Source: JBCCGI01 sp039029355
Lineage (GTDB): Bacteria; Planctomycetota; UBA1135; GCA-002686595
Assembly: GCA_039029355.1 (NCBI GenBank)
Contig: JBCCGI010000118.1
Coordinates: forward strand, 1 to 19,728
Length of the DNA: 19,728 bases
Direction: 5' to 3'
Shown: in pieces, positions 7,324 through 15,222 of the stretch
How positions within the stretch are numbered: the first letter of the stretch is position 1
Layout: each line of letters opens with the position of its first letter
Made by a program: the position numbers and the translations under genes
Notes under the pieces: model-generated
What the model saw: only the letters and a program-made list of their open reading frames with translations
Databases searched by the model: none
Told to the model about the DNA's origin: nothing

Positions 7324-8464
7324 GTGACCCACCTCGTACCAGGACTGCTGCCGGCACTGGCAGCGCTCTTCGCCTTCCCGCTCCCCTGGGCCCCCCCGCA
7401 GCTCGGTGACCCGAATGAGGTCCGCATGCGCTATCGGGCCCTTCCCCTGGACGTCGCCGTGTGGCACGAGCTTCATGACGAGTCCGTGGTCTGTCCCCGC
7501 CCGGAGGAGAGCCTGACGATTTCGGTCCCCCAGGGCATGCAGCGCACGTTCGACCGCCCGCGCCGCGACCCGTCGGGGCTGATCCTCGCCTACGAGAGCG
7601 TCCACGAGCACTACGACTTCGTGGCCATCACGGGCTCGTTCGGCGCGCTCGTGCCCGGCCACAACGTCAGCTCCGGCGCGGGCGTACCCGCCTCGGCGGT
7701 CAAGCTGCACCGCGGCTACTTCGAGCGCGACAACCGGCTAAGCCTCTCCAAGTGGGAGCCGCGCGAGTACACCTGGTCGTGGATGCCGCCGCCTCCCAAG
7801 GACCCGTGGTTTCCCTTCGACTGGCAGCCGTACCGGTCCGAGCTGGTGCCGAGTCGGTACACGGCCTGGTACGAGACCGACGTGCTGCTCCCGGCCGGCG
7901 TGCGGGGGGGGGCCGCGGCTGACGGTGTACCCCTTCGACCTCGACGAGGACGAGCCGATCCGCAACTTCCCGTCCGAGGCCCTTCTCAGCGAGCCCGACG
8001 GGGTCTTTCTGCCGCGGGTGGACGGGACCGGCGCCGTGCTCGTGCCGCTCGTCGCGAGCGCCGGTGTGGTCGCGCCGACGACGGGCGCGGGGATCCGCGT
8101 CACGGCTCTACCCGTGCTCGACGTTCCGGCTCCCGAGTGGCTGACGACCGGCTACGGCTACAAGAAGCGGTTCGCCGGCTGGGCGTACCCGCTGCACCAG
8201 GCGGATGCCGTCGTGATCGAGGACGGCAACGAGATCGCCGTTGGGGCGGGGGAGGACCTCGTGCTCTTGGCCTGCTATCGGTGGGACGCTGAGCCCCTCG
8301 GCGAGTGGGTCGCGATCGAGGATCCGGGGCTGCCCGACCTCGCCCTGGACGAGCTGCTGCTCGACTACCGCGAGCGCTTGCGTGCGTTCGAGGAGCTCAT
8401 GCTCGAGCGCGCGCTGCGGCGGCTCTGGCCCGAGGCCGTGGAGCCGAGTCGCCCGCCGCGCTGA
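7324..8464 (+). pseudogene. Unrecognised exported protein, interrupted by a frame change in a G9 run
   Basis: Start GTG 7324 has AAGGAGAG about eight bases upstream. The N-terminus (THLVPGLLPALAALFAFPLP) looks like a signal peptide. The frame is coherent to about 7903, then reads Arg/Ala/Gly-rich filler. A second frame carries matching protein from about 7913 to the TGA at 8462-8464. The switch falls in a run of nine G (7904-7912); with eight G the reading continues as VRGGPRLTVYPFDLDEDEPI and gives one protein of 379 aa. The body is rich in Trp, Tyr and Pro, with GYGYKKRFAGWAYP and an acidic helical C-terminus (LALDELLLDYRERLRAFEEL). I recognise no family. The break may be a sequencing or assembly error, a real inactivating mutation, or slippage; the downstream part remains protein-like, which argues against an old pseudogene. 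Confidence 0.7.
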
Positions 8465-8530
8465 CGGGACGCCGCGCCGTCCTCTAGGCGTTTTCCCGAG
8501 GCCCGGTCGGGAGGGATTCCGCAGAGTCTC

Positions 8531-8557
8531 GCCCGCGGCGCGGGCGCTTTGCGTTTC
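8531..8557 (+). terminator. Possible intrinsic terminator
   Basis: GCCCGC and GCGGGC pair over a GGC loop (8531-8545), followed by GCTTTGCGTTTC with two short T-runs. It is placed 67 bp after the stop of the interrupted gene, which suits a terminator. The T-tract is broken, so the call is weak. Confidence 0.3.
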
Positions 8558-8567
8558 ACTCAGGAGC

Positions 8568-8589
8568 GCCGGCTCGACCGAGAGCCGGC
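8568..8589 (+). other. 8-bp perfect hairpin upstream of the Ser-rich exported protein
   Basis: GCCGGCTC pairs with GAGCCGGC across a GACCGA loop, 33 bp before the next ATG. It is followed by a C-run and only three T, so it could be a weak terminator or a leader structure. Together with the hairpin at 8531 it gives two adjacent stems in a 158-bp gap. Confidence 0.4.
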
Positions 8590-8622
8590 CGGTCCCCCCT
8601 TTCCGCCCGGAGGCCCCGTCCC

Positions 8623-10197
8623 ATGAGATCGTTGCTCGCGGCCACCCCGCTGGTGTGCATCGGCTGCGTTCCCGCAGCCCTCTCCGATTCGTCCAGCTCG
8701 AGCTCGTCCGGTCCGGGGAAGCCGCCCTGCACCGACCAGCCGGCGCAGTTCCACGGCGCGCTGGTCGACTTCGGCACCGCCGGCGAGAACATCGCTCTCT
8801 TCGACCCCTGCTCGCCTGCGGGCGGGCCGATCCTGAGCCTGGCCGACGCGCTTGATTTCCGCCCGCGCGTGCAGGTTGTGAACGCGGGCAGCAGCCCCTT
8901 CAGCCTCGGGCAGACGTTCGAGTGGACCGGGGAGTACTACGACTCCGAGGGCATCAAGACCCTGAGCCTGGACGTGCAGCGGGACGAGGACGGCGCGGCG
9001 TTGCCGCCGGAGGGGGAGCTCCTGGCCGCCTGGAGCGACATCGAGGATGTCGTCACGTTCCAGGACTGGACCGACCTCGGCACGGTCTACCACTTCCTCT
9101 GCGGCGACTCGACGAACGCCATCGTCCAGGTCGAGGGCGGGCAGTCGACGACCGAGGTTGTCGACTGGAACCTGATGTGTGCGATGCGCGCCGTCTCCAA
9201 CACGGTGGTGTCGAACTTCCTGGGCTTCCGGCCGAGCGCGTCGGCCAGCACCTGGGACGTCGTCTTGGCCGACACGTTCTCGTTCTCGCCGATCGTCGTC
9301 GCGACGAGCGACTTCGTCCCCGCCTGCGTGGCGAGCCTGCCCAACGGGGTGGCGGTCTTGGCGCTCGACAACGATCTCCATCGCTTGAGCTCGGCGACGG
9401 GTCTCACCGACCTGGGCATGTCGTGGCTGGATCTGGTGCTGCCCTCGGGCTCCGGCTGGACCCAGGGCTACGGCTGGGTGCACCTGCGGAGGGCGGGCAG
9501 CAACGACTACGAGATCTGGAAGCTGAGCGACGCCGGCGACTACGGGCAGGTCGGCGGCTCCCAGCCGGGGACGCCGCTGGAGATGCAGCTCATCGACGGC
9601 TACGCCGTCGTGCGTTCCTGCCAGGCCGCCTCCTGCCAGGGGGGCGATGAGGCCGTCGTCGCGGTGGACCTGGGCTCCGGGCAGGCGGTTCCGCTCGACA
9701 CCGCCGAGGAGATCCAGCTGCTCCCCATGACGAGCGACGGCTGGGCCTACTACACCAAGATCGACGGAGGCACGACCTACGCGGTCGCGGCGAAGGTCGA
9801 CGGGACCGAGCGCAGCGAGGAGGTCGACAGCCGCTGGATCTGCGGCGAGTTCGACGTGCGCAACGCGATGACCGGCGAGGAGACGCCCCTCGCTCGCGTG
9901 CTCCTGGCCGCCCGTGAGGACCCGGGCGGCGACAGCATCACGATGCGCCTCGCTGACGACCCGTCGGTCATCGTGCGCGAGCTGGGGACGCTACCGCTCG
10001 GGTACCGAGCCTACGGGCTCCAGAACGACGGCTGCATCGCCGGGCCGGGCCGGACCACGTTCGTCTTCACCGCCGCCGAGGTCGACTCGCTCGGCGAGGC
10101 CGTCCAGCTTGACACCTTCCAGGCGGACTACGAGGTCGCCGGCTCGCTGGTGCGGGTCACCGACACGCCGCAGTCCGACGAGCTCGGCTTCTGGTAG
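8623..10197 (+). CDS. Exported, possibly lipid-anchored protein of unknown function, Ser-rich linker
   Basis: 524 aa. The ATG has GGAGG at 8609-8613, nine bases upstream. Residues 1-15 (MRSLLAATPLVCIGC) form a short hydrophobic leader ending in Cys; C15 follows C-I-G, an imperfect lipobox, so lipoprotein status is possible but not firm. A seven-Ser run and a GPGKPPC segment follow, typical of a tether after a signal peptide. The rest is largely short hydrophobic strands alternating with Asp, Gly and Ser, with repeated loops such as LPNGVAVLALDNDLHRL, IDGYAVVRSC and MTSDGWAYYTKIDGGTTYAV. These look like beta-propeller blades, but no family was recognised. Several Cys pairs (for example SCQAASCQ) suit an oxidising compartment. 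The mixed Ser codons (TCG, TCC, AGC) mean the Ser run is not a DNA slippage tract. Confidence 0.82.
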   Translation: MRSLLAATPLVCIGCVPAALSDSSSSSSSGPGKPPCTDQPAQFHGALVDFGTAGENIALFDPCSPAGGPILSLADALDFRPRVQVVNAGSSPFSLGQTFEWTGEYYDSEGIKTLSLDVQRDEDGAALPPEGELLAAWSDIEDVVTFQDWTDLGTVYHFLCGDSTNAIVQVEGGQSTTEVVDWNLMCAMRAVSNTVVSNFLGFRPSASASTWDVVLADTFSFSPIVVATSDFVPACVASLPNGVAVLALDNDLHRLSSATGLTDLGMSWLDLVLPSGSGWTQGYGWVHLRRAGSNDYEIWKLSDAGDYGQVGGSQPGTPLEMQLIDGYAVVRSCQAASCQGGDEAVVAVDLGSGQAVPLDTAEEIQLLPMTSDGWAYYTKIDGGTTYAVAAKVDGTERSEEVDSRWICGEFDVRNAMTGEETPLARVLLAAREDPGGDSITMRLADDPSVIVRELGTLPLGYRAYGLQNDGCIAGPGRTTFVFTAAEVDSLGEAVQLDTFQADYEVAGSLVRVTDTPQSDELGFW

Positions 10198-10209
10198 CGA
10201 GCGGCTCGC
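10197..10209. other. Inverted repeat in the 34-bp gap between convergent genes
   Basis: GCGAGC, one base, then GCTCGC, starting on the last base of the upstream stop codon. It can form a 5-bp stem with a three-base loop. It lies between two genes that meet tail to tail and could help end transcription both ways, but no T-run is present. Confidence 0.3.
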
Positions 10210-10231
10210 GCGTGGTCGGCCTGCGGCTCCG

Positions 10232-11755
10232 CTACTGCGCCGACAGCAAAAACTGCCGCGGCGTCAGCCGCTGCAGCACCGGCCCCGCGCCGCTCTGTGC
10301 CTCGCCCACGCGCAGGTCGTCGACGAACCATCCCGCGTAGGCATCGTCCATCCCGTCGCTCGCAAAGCGGAAGCGGATCTGCACCGCGCCCCAGGCGGGA
10401 TCGAGGGCGAAGCTCTCCTTGAGCCATACCTCGCCGCCGTCCTCGGGGAGCGGCTGGTTGATCAACAGGCTGGAGAAGCCGTCGTTCGAGATCTGCAGGA
10501 TGCGCAGGTCGGCGTCCGGGACGGGGTCGGTCTCCCACTTGTTGAAGAAGGTGAGGACCGGCGCGGTGGTCGTCGTGAGGTCGATCGGCAGGCTGGTGGC
10601 GTCGGCCGTCAGCGGGCCGGCGGAGGGCGCGGAGTAGTCCGTGCCGTTGTTCAGATTGAGGCTGAAGGGCTCGGAGTTGTACGGCGCGCCTTCGTGGACG
10701 AGCTCGGGCGTGCCGTCGACCGCCCAGCCGACGCCGCCGACCGGCGGGTCGAGCTGGATGCCGACCGGCGAGTTGAAGGTCGTGCTGAAGAGCGTGGTCG
10801 AAGCCGCCGGGCGGTGCAGTACGCCGCCGTAGACGCGCTGGGCGGGGGAGGTCACGTTCACGCGCACCAGGAGGTAGTCGACGTCCGAGGCCGCGTAGTC
10901 GGTCAGGTCCGCGAAGTCCCCGACGGAGCCGCCGCCGAGGAGCGTCGGAGAGCCGGTCGGCATGTGGACCGCGAAGACGTCGTACGTGATCGCGGGATCG
11001 CTGCCCCACAGGCGGATTCCGCCGACGATCTCGCCGGCCGGCACTTCGACGATGGCGTGCATCGCGAGGCCCGCGGCGCCGGGGACCGCACCCCAGCCGC
11101 TGGCCGTGTCGTCGGCGAAGGCCGGGCCGTTGGTGCCGGGGGGCCCGATCGCGCCGTCGGGACCGGCGGGTCCTTGGGGACCTTGGGGCCCGGTCGGGCC
11201 GCTGGGCCCGCTCGGGCCGACCGGACCGGGAGGACCGATCAGCCCCGCCGTGTCGCCCACCCACTTGCCGGCGGGGTCGATGACGAGCTCGCCGCCGATG
11301 GCGACGCTCCCGGGGTTGATGACCGGTCCGGTGACATCCATGGCGACCGTCGAGGTCATCGCGCGGAAGGCATACGGAACGCTGACCAGCGGGTGCCGCG
11401 GCACCGCCTCGCTGTCGTTGCCGATCGTGATGCCGAGGTAAGCCTCGTCCTGGTCGAGGAAGATCGTGTTCGGCAGCGGCGTCGTCGAACCGATCAGCGT
11501 GCTGACCAAGCCGTCGGTAACGTCGAGCGTCTGCAGCTCGGTGTACAGCGACGATCCGCCGACCGGGTGCTTGTAGATGCGGAAGCGGAGCGTGAGGCCT
11601 GCGGCGGTGATCGGCTGCCCCGCGGAGTCGGTGATGCGTCCCTGATACTGGATCAGAGCGGGAATCTCGCTCCCCTGGGCAGGGGTGGGGAGGGCGAGCC
11701 CGAGGGCGGCGAGGGCCGCGAGCGTGGCTGCGCGGAGTCGGTGCGAGGGAGCCAT
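10232..11755 (-). CDS. Secreted collagen-like protein with N-terminal YQGR module and C-terminal VDDLRV module
   Basis: 507 aa. Signal peptide about 1-28 (LAALAALGLALPTPAQG). Residues 31-132 match a module common at the N-terminus of bacterial surface and fibre-like proteins: IQYQGRITDSAGQPI..., an RFRIYKHPVGG segment, DGLVSTLIGS, YLGITIG and HPLVSVPYAFRA. Residues 171-212 are 14 consecutive Gly-X-Y triplets, a short collagen-like stretch expected to trimerise. The C-terminal ~170 residues resemble the jelly-roll module seen in secreted peptidases and adhesins, ending GMDDAYAGWFVDDLRV. Role: probably an extracellular structural or adhesive protein; this is inference. It is divergent from the sulfatase gene over 127 bp. 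The ATG at 11755 has no clear Shine-Dalgarno sequence. A phage tail fibre was considered, but no other phage gene is present. Confidence 0.85.
   Translation of the reverse strand: MAPSHRLRAATLAALAALGLALPTPAQGSEIPALIQYQGRITDSAGQPITAAGLTLRFRIYKHPVGGSSLYTELQTLDVTDGLVSTLIGSTTPLPNTIFLDQDEAYLGITIGNDSEAVPRHPLVSVPYAFRAMTSTVAMDVTGPVINPGSVAIGGELVIDPAGKWVGDTAGLIGPPGPVGPSGPSGPTGPQGPQGPAGPDGAIGPPGTNGPAFADDTASGWGAVPGAAGLAMHAIVEVPAGEIVGGIRLWGSDPAITYDVFAVHMPTGSPTLLGGGSVGDFADLTDYAASDVDYLLVRVNVTSPAQRVYGGVLHRPAASTTLFSTTFNSPVGIQLDPPVGGVGWAVDGTPELVHEGAPYNSEPFSLNLNNGTDYSAPSAGPLTADATSLPIDLTTTTAPVLTFFNKWETDPVPDADLRILQISNDGFSSLLINQPLPEDGGEVWLKESFALDPAWGAVQIRFRFASDGMDDAYAGWFVDDLRVGEAQSGAGPVLQRLTPRQFLLSAQ
11120..11245 (-). 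repeat. Collagen-like Gly-X-Y coding tract (14 triplets)
   Basis: Every third codon is Gly over 42 codons, with Pro at most X positions and no interruption. The unit is 9 bp at DNA level and imperfect. At 14 triplets it is near the short end for stable triple helices, so flanking domains probably drive trimerisation. Confidence 0.9.
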
Positions 11756-11882
11756 CGGAGGGGAAAGCCTTTCCAGGTCGGTCGCGGGGCGTCAGCTTGC
11801 CCCGTTCCAAGACTATAGCCCGTCCGGCTCGTCGCGGCAGGAAGCCCGTGCCCGGCGGAGAGCCGGATAGGATGTAGGCTCC
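11756..11882. promoter_or_regulatory. Divergent promoter region, collagen-like gene / sulfatase gene
   Basis: The only non-coding DNA between two divergent start codons. The most AT-rich patch is GACTATAGCC at 11811-11820. Read on the minus strand it gives TATAGT, close to a -10 element, 57 nt before the collagen-like ATG; on the plus strand it gives TATAGC. No good -35 match was found for either. A second -10-like hexamer, TAGGAT (11868-11873), is only 9 nt before the sulfatase ATG. Confidence 0.4.
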
Positions 11883-14057
11883 ATGCGCTCCCTCATCGCG
11901 CCCCTCCTCCTTGCACTGGCGGCTGCACCCTCCGCCCAGGACAACGTCTTGATCGTGGTTGTCGACGACGTGGGGATCGATCAGATCCCCGCGTATGGGT
12001 TGGGTGCAGACCTGCCTCCGACGCCCACGCTCGACTCCTTTGCCGCCGAGGGCGTGCTGTTCCGCAACGCCTATTCGAACCCGGTCTGCTCGCCGACCCG
12101 CGCGCAGGTCCTGACCGGTCGCCACGCCTTCCGCACCGGGATCGGGCACATCGTGGGGCCGGGCATGACCACGCCCGAGTTCTTTCAGCTCGCGCCCGAG
12201 GAGACCATCCTGCCCGAGATGCTCGACCTCGGCACCGGCGGGCTCTACGACCACGCCGCGATCGGCAAGTGGCACCTCTACGACGGAGCCGTGGGCTTCG
12301 AGACCGCGCCGAACGACGCCGGCTTCAACCACTTCGCGGGCACGCCCTCGAACCTCGGCTTCGACTTCCTGGCGTACTACAACTGGCTCAAGGTCGTCGA
12401 CGGCAGCTTCTTCGTCACCACGACGTACGCCACGACCGACCAGATCGACGAGGCGCTGGCGTTCATGTCGACGGCGCCGGAGCCGTGGCTCTGCTACCTG
12501 GCCTTCAGCGCGGCGCACGTGCCCTTCCACGAGCCGCCCGCGCAGCTGCACACCCAGGACCTGTCGGCCGCGGACCCGATCACGAACCCGCGCCCGTACT
12601 ACAAGGCGACGGTCGAGGCGATCGACACCGAGCTGGGCCGGATGAAGGCCGGCATGGGGGCGCTCTTCGACCGCACGAACATGTTCTTCCTGGCCGACAA
12701 CGGGACGCCGTTCGAGGTCGTGATCCCGCCCTTCGATCCGCAGCACGCCAAGGTGACGCTGTACGAGGGCGGCTGCCACGTGCCGTTCCTGGTCACCGGG
12801 CCGGCGGTGGCGCAGCCGGGTACCGAGAGCGACGCGCTGGTGTCGATGGTCGACCTCTTCGCGACCATCGCCGAGCTGGCGGCGGTCGACCTCGACACCG
12901 TGATGCCGCCCGGGTTCGAGCTCGACTCGGTCAGCCTGCTGCCGTACCTGGCGGACTCGTCCACGCCGTCGCTGCGCCGCACGGTGTTCTCGCAGCTGTT
13001 CGGGCCGCTCGGCTCGGCGCCCTACAACCTAGAGGGCTACATGCTGCGCGACGACCGCTACAAGCTCATCCGCGTGTTCACGCCCGGGCTGCCGGGCTAT
13101 CCGGTCGAGTTCTACGACCTGTGGAACGACCCGCACGAGCAGAACGACCTGCTTGGCGTTGGGCTCACGCCGGACCAGCTCGACCGCCTTCGCGACCTCG
13201 AGCTGGAGGCCGCCGCGCTCCTGCGGCAGGCCCAGACCGCCGGGCCGTCGGGCAGCGAGGAGCACGTCGTGCTGGCGTCCAACGCGGGCACGACGGCCGG
13301 GACCGCGACGAGCGAGAGCTACTCGATCGACTTCCACGTCGGCCAGCCGGCCGCGTCGGCGGTGCTCGATTCGGCCACCTTCCAGGGGCTCGGCGGCATT
13401 CCGTGGACGACCGGCGGAATCGCGACCGAGCGGCCGGTGGTCTTTGGCTTCAGCGACGCGCTCGGCGCGAAGGAGGGCGGCGAGGTCACGTCGCTCTTCG
13501 GCTTCGGCCTCGACGAGCTCAGCACGGCCAGCGTCCTGGACCTCGACCTCGGCGGGCAGCCGGTCGCGGGCCTCAACGTGCTCTCCAGCACGCACGCCCA
13601 GGTCACGACGCCCTCCGGCGCGAACCAGCACGGCAACCCGATCGGAGCGGAGACGCTCTCGCTCTTCACCGACGACGGGCCGCTGGTGCGGGCGCGCTCC
13701 TACACGTACACGCCCGCGATCGACCTGACGCAGACGCCGACGCTGGGCGGCGAGTTCCGGCTGCGTGTGGCGGTCAATCCAGGCGACACGTTCATGCTCC
13801 TGTGGAGCCTCGCCTCGACCGGCTTCGCGGTGCCGATCGCGCCGATCGCCGGCAAGCTCGAGCTGATCGCGCCGACGAACCTGCTGCAGCCGAGCCCGTC
13901 GCTGTTCGGCGAGGAGCTGGTGGTCGTGCCGATCCCACCCAACACCTCGGCGGTGGGCCTCTCGATCGACATCCAGGGCATCGCCGGCCCGCTGACGGCG
14001 CCGACGAGCGCGAGCTGGACCAACCGGCTCGCCGTGACGTTGGTCCCCGAGCTCTAG
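11883..14057 (+). CDS. Secreted formylglycine-dependent sulfatase with long C-terminal extension
   Basis: 724 aa. Signal peptide 1-18 (LIAPLLLALAAAPSAQ). Type I sulfatase core, about 20-450: metal-binding D28/D29 in IVVVDDVG, the CxPxR motif as NPVCSPTR with C69 the residue oxidised to formylglycine, GKWHLY (K129, H131), AAHVPF (H212), ADNG (D272, N273) and K290 in HAKVTLYEGG. Such enzymes hydrolyse sulfate esters of polysaccharides or small molecules and need a formylglycine-generating enzyme, not in this window. The usual GKWHLG has Tyr in place of the last Gly. After the core come about 270 extra residues: a SYSIDFHVGQP...ATFQGLGGIPW segment (480-508), an IPT/TIG-like Ig domain (about 518-612), and a terminal module with NPGDTFMLLWS and SWTNRLAVTLVP (632-724), probably a secretion, attachment or binding tail. 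Substrate unknown. Confidence 0.92.
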   Translation: MRSLIAPLLLALAAAPSAQDNVLIVVVDDVGIDQIPAYGLGADLPPTPTLDSFAAEGVLFRNAYSNPVCSPTRAQVLTGRHAFRTGIGHIVGPGMTTPEFFQLAPEETILPEMLDLGTGGLYDHAAIGKWHLYDGAVGFETAPNDAGFNHFAGTPSNLGFDFLAYYNWLKVVDGSFFVTTTYATTDQIDEALAFMSTAPEPWLCYLAFSAAHVPFHEPPAQLHTQDLSAADPITNPRPYYKATVEAIDTELGRMKAGMGALFDRTNMFFLADNGTPFEVVIPPFDPQHAKVTLYEGGCHVPFLVTGPAVAQPGTESDALVSMVDLFATIAELAAVDLDTVMPPGFELDSVSLLPYLADSSTPSLRRTVFSQLFGPLGSAPYNLEGYMLRDDRYKLIRVFTPGLPGYPVEFYDLWNDPHEQNDLLGVGLTPDQLDRLRDLELEAAALLRQAQTAGPSGSEEHVVLASNAGTTAGTATSESYSIDFHVGQPAASAVLDSATFQGLGGIPWTTGGIATERPVVFGFSDALGAKEGGEVTSLFGFGLDELSTASVLDLDLGGQPVAGLNVLSSTHAQVTTPSGANQHGNPIGAETLSLFTDDGPLVRARSYTYTPAIDLTQTPTLGGEFRLRVAVNPGDTFMLLWSLASTGFAVPIAPIAGKLELIAPTNLLQPSPSLFGEELVVVPIPPNTSAVGLSIDIQGIAGPLTAPTSASWTNRLAVTLVPEL

Positions 14058-14080
14058 CGGCGCAGGGCCCCGGCCGCGCG

Positions 14081-14101
14081 CGACGCGCCTAGGCGCGCGT
14101 C
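14081..14101. other. GC-rich inverted repeat between convergent sulfatase and carA genes
   Basis: A perfect palindrome GCGCCTAGGCGC (14085-14096) lies within a longer imperfect one (CGACGCGCC / GGCGCGCGTCG) and contains the carA stop codon. It can fold in both transcripts and may act as a shared 3'-end structure. No T-run follows in either direction. Confidence 0.35.
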
Positions 14102-15222
14102 GCCGGCTCGATCACCTCGCGGAAGCGGTGGAACAGGTGCGCGGAGTCCAGCGGGCCCGGCGCCGCTTCGGGGTGGTACTGCACGCTGAACACCGGCTCC
14201 GTCTTGTGGCGGATCCCCTCGACGGTGTGGTCGTTGAGGTTGATGTGCGTGAGCTCGAGATGCGCGGGCAGGCTCTCTGCGTCGACCGCGAAGGAGTGGT
14301 TCTGCGACGTGATCTCGACCCGCTCGGTGAGCATGTCGCGCACCGGGTGGTTCGCGCCGTGGTGCCCGAAGGGCATCTTGTGCGTCTTGGCGCCGAGCAC
14401 GATCGACAGGATCTGGTGCCCGAGGCAGATGCCGAAGATCGGCTTCTTGCCGACCAGGTTCGACACCGCGTCGATGCCGCGCGTCACGGCCGCGGGGTCG
14501 CCCGGGCCGTTGGAGAGGAACACGCCGTCGGGGTCCATGCCGAGCACGTCGTCCGCGGGCGTCCAGGCGGGCACGACCGTGACGTCGAAGCCGCAGTGCA
14601 CCAGGCTCCGCAGGATGTTGCGCTTGATGCCGAAGTCGTAGGCGACCACCTTGCGCCGGTCTCCGGCGGAGGGAATCCACTCGGGATAGGACTCGTCGTA
14701 GGCGTCCGACCAGGTGTACGGCTTCTCGCACGACACCTCCGAGGCCAGGTCGCGTCCGTCGGTCGGCTGCGCCGCGCGCGCCTTGGCGACCAGCGACTCG
14801 GCGTTGTCGTCCTCGGTCGAAACGATGCAGCGCAGCGAGCCCTGGTCGCGCGTGATCTTGGTGAGGAGGCGCGTGTCGACGTCCTCGATCGCGACCACCC
14901 CGTTGTCGCGCAGCCACTCGGGCAGCGGCGTGTTGGAGCGGAAGTTCGAGGAGATCTGCGACATCTCCTTGAGCACGAAGGCTTCGGGCCACGCGCGGCG
15001 GCTCTCGGCGTCCTCGTCGGGGACCCCGTAGTTGCCGATCAGCGGGTAGGTCATCACGACCACCTGCCCGGCGTACGAGGGATCGGTGAGGATCTCGTGG
15101 TACCCGGTCATGGCCGTGTTGAAGACCATGTCGCCGGAGGTCTCGCCGTCCGCGCCGCAGGAGCGGCCACGGAGCACGGTGCCGTTCTCGAGGGCGAGGA
15201 ACGCGTCTTTGCGCTGGCTCAT
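14089..15222 (-). CDS. carA: Carbamoyl-phosphate synthase small subunit (glutaminase), CarA
   Basis: 377 aa, the usual length. The family hydrolyses glutamine and channels ammonia to CarB, giving carbamoyl phosphate for pyrimidines and arginine. The N-terminal CPSase domain starts LENGTVLRGRSCGADGETSG, with FNTAMTGYHEILTDPSYAGQ. The class I glutamine amidotransferase domain is complete: SNGPGDP (237-243), nucleophile C266 in FGICLGHQ, and H350 and E352 in VQYHPEAAPGP. HHGANHPV matches CarA. The ATG at 15222 shares its first base with the larB stop (TGATG), so translation is likely coupled; the longer open frame upstream runs through larB in another frame and has no CarA character. carB is not adjacent, since the sulfatase gene converges just downstream. 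Confidence 0.96.
   Translation of the reverse strand: MSQRKDAFLALENGTVLRGRSCGADGETSGDMVFNTAMTGYHEILTDPSYAGQVVVMTYPLIGNYGVPDEDAESRRAWPEAFVLKEMSQISSNFRSNTPLPEWLRDNGVVAIEDVDTRLLTKITRDQGSLRCIVSTEDDNAESLVAKARAAQPTDGRDLASEVSCEKPYTWSDAYDESYPEWIPSAGDRRKVVAYDFGIKRNILRSLVHCGFDVTVVPAWTPADDVLGMDPDGVFLSNGPGDPAAVTRGIDAVSNLVGKKPIFGICLGHQILSIVLGAKTHKMPFGHHGANHPVRDMLTERVEITSQNHSFAVDAESLPAHLELTHINLNDHTVEGIRHKTEPVFSVQYHPEAAPGPLDSAHLFHRFREVIEPATRA

Noticed and set aside
5430..7427. 665-codon minus-strand frame opposite priA
   Set aside because: Antisense to a complete PriA with Walker and zinc motifs; composition is typical of a high-GC shadow.
10232..11755. Prophage tail fibre
   Set aside because: The protein has a signal peptide and no phage structural, lysis or integrase genes lie nearby; a chromosomal secreted protein fits better.
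10128..12779. An 883-codon open frame on the minus strand
   Set aside because: It runs antisense to the sulfatase start and out of frame with the collagen-like gene. Its product is Arg/Ala/Pro/Gly filler typical of shadow frames at high GC, while the overlapping genes have clear family motifs.
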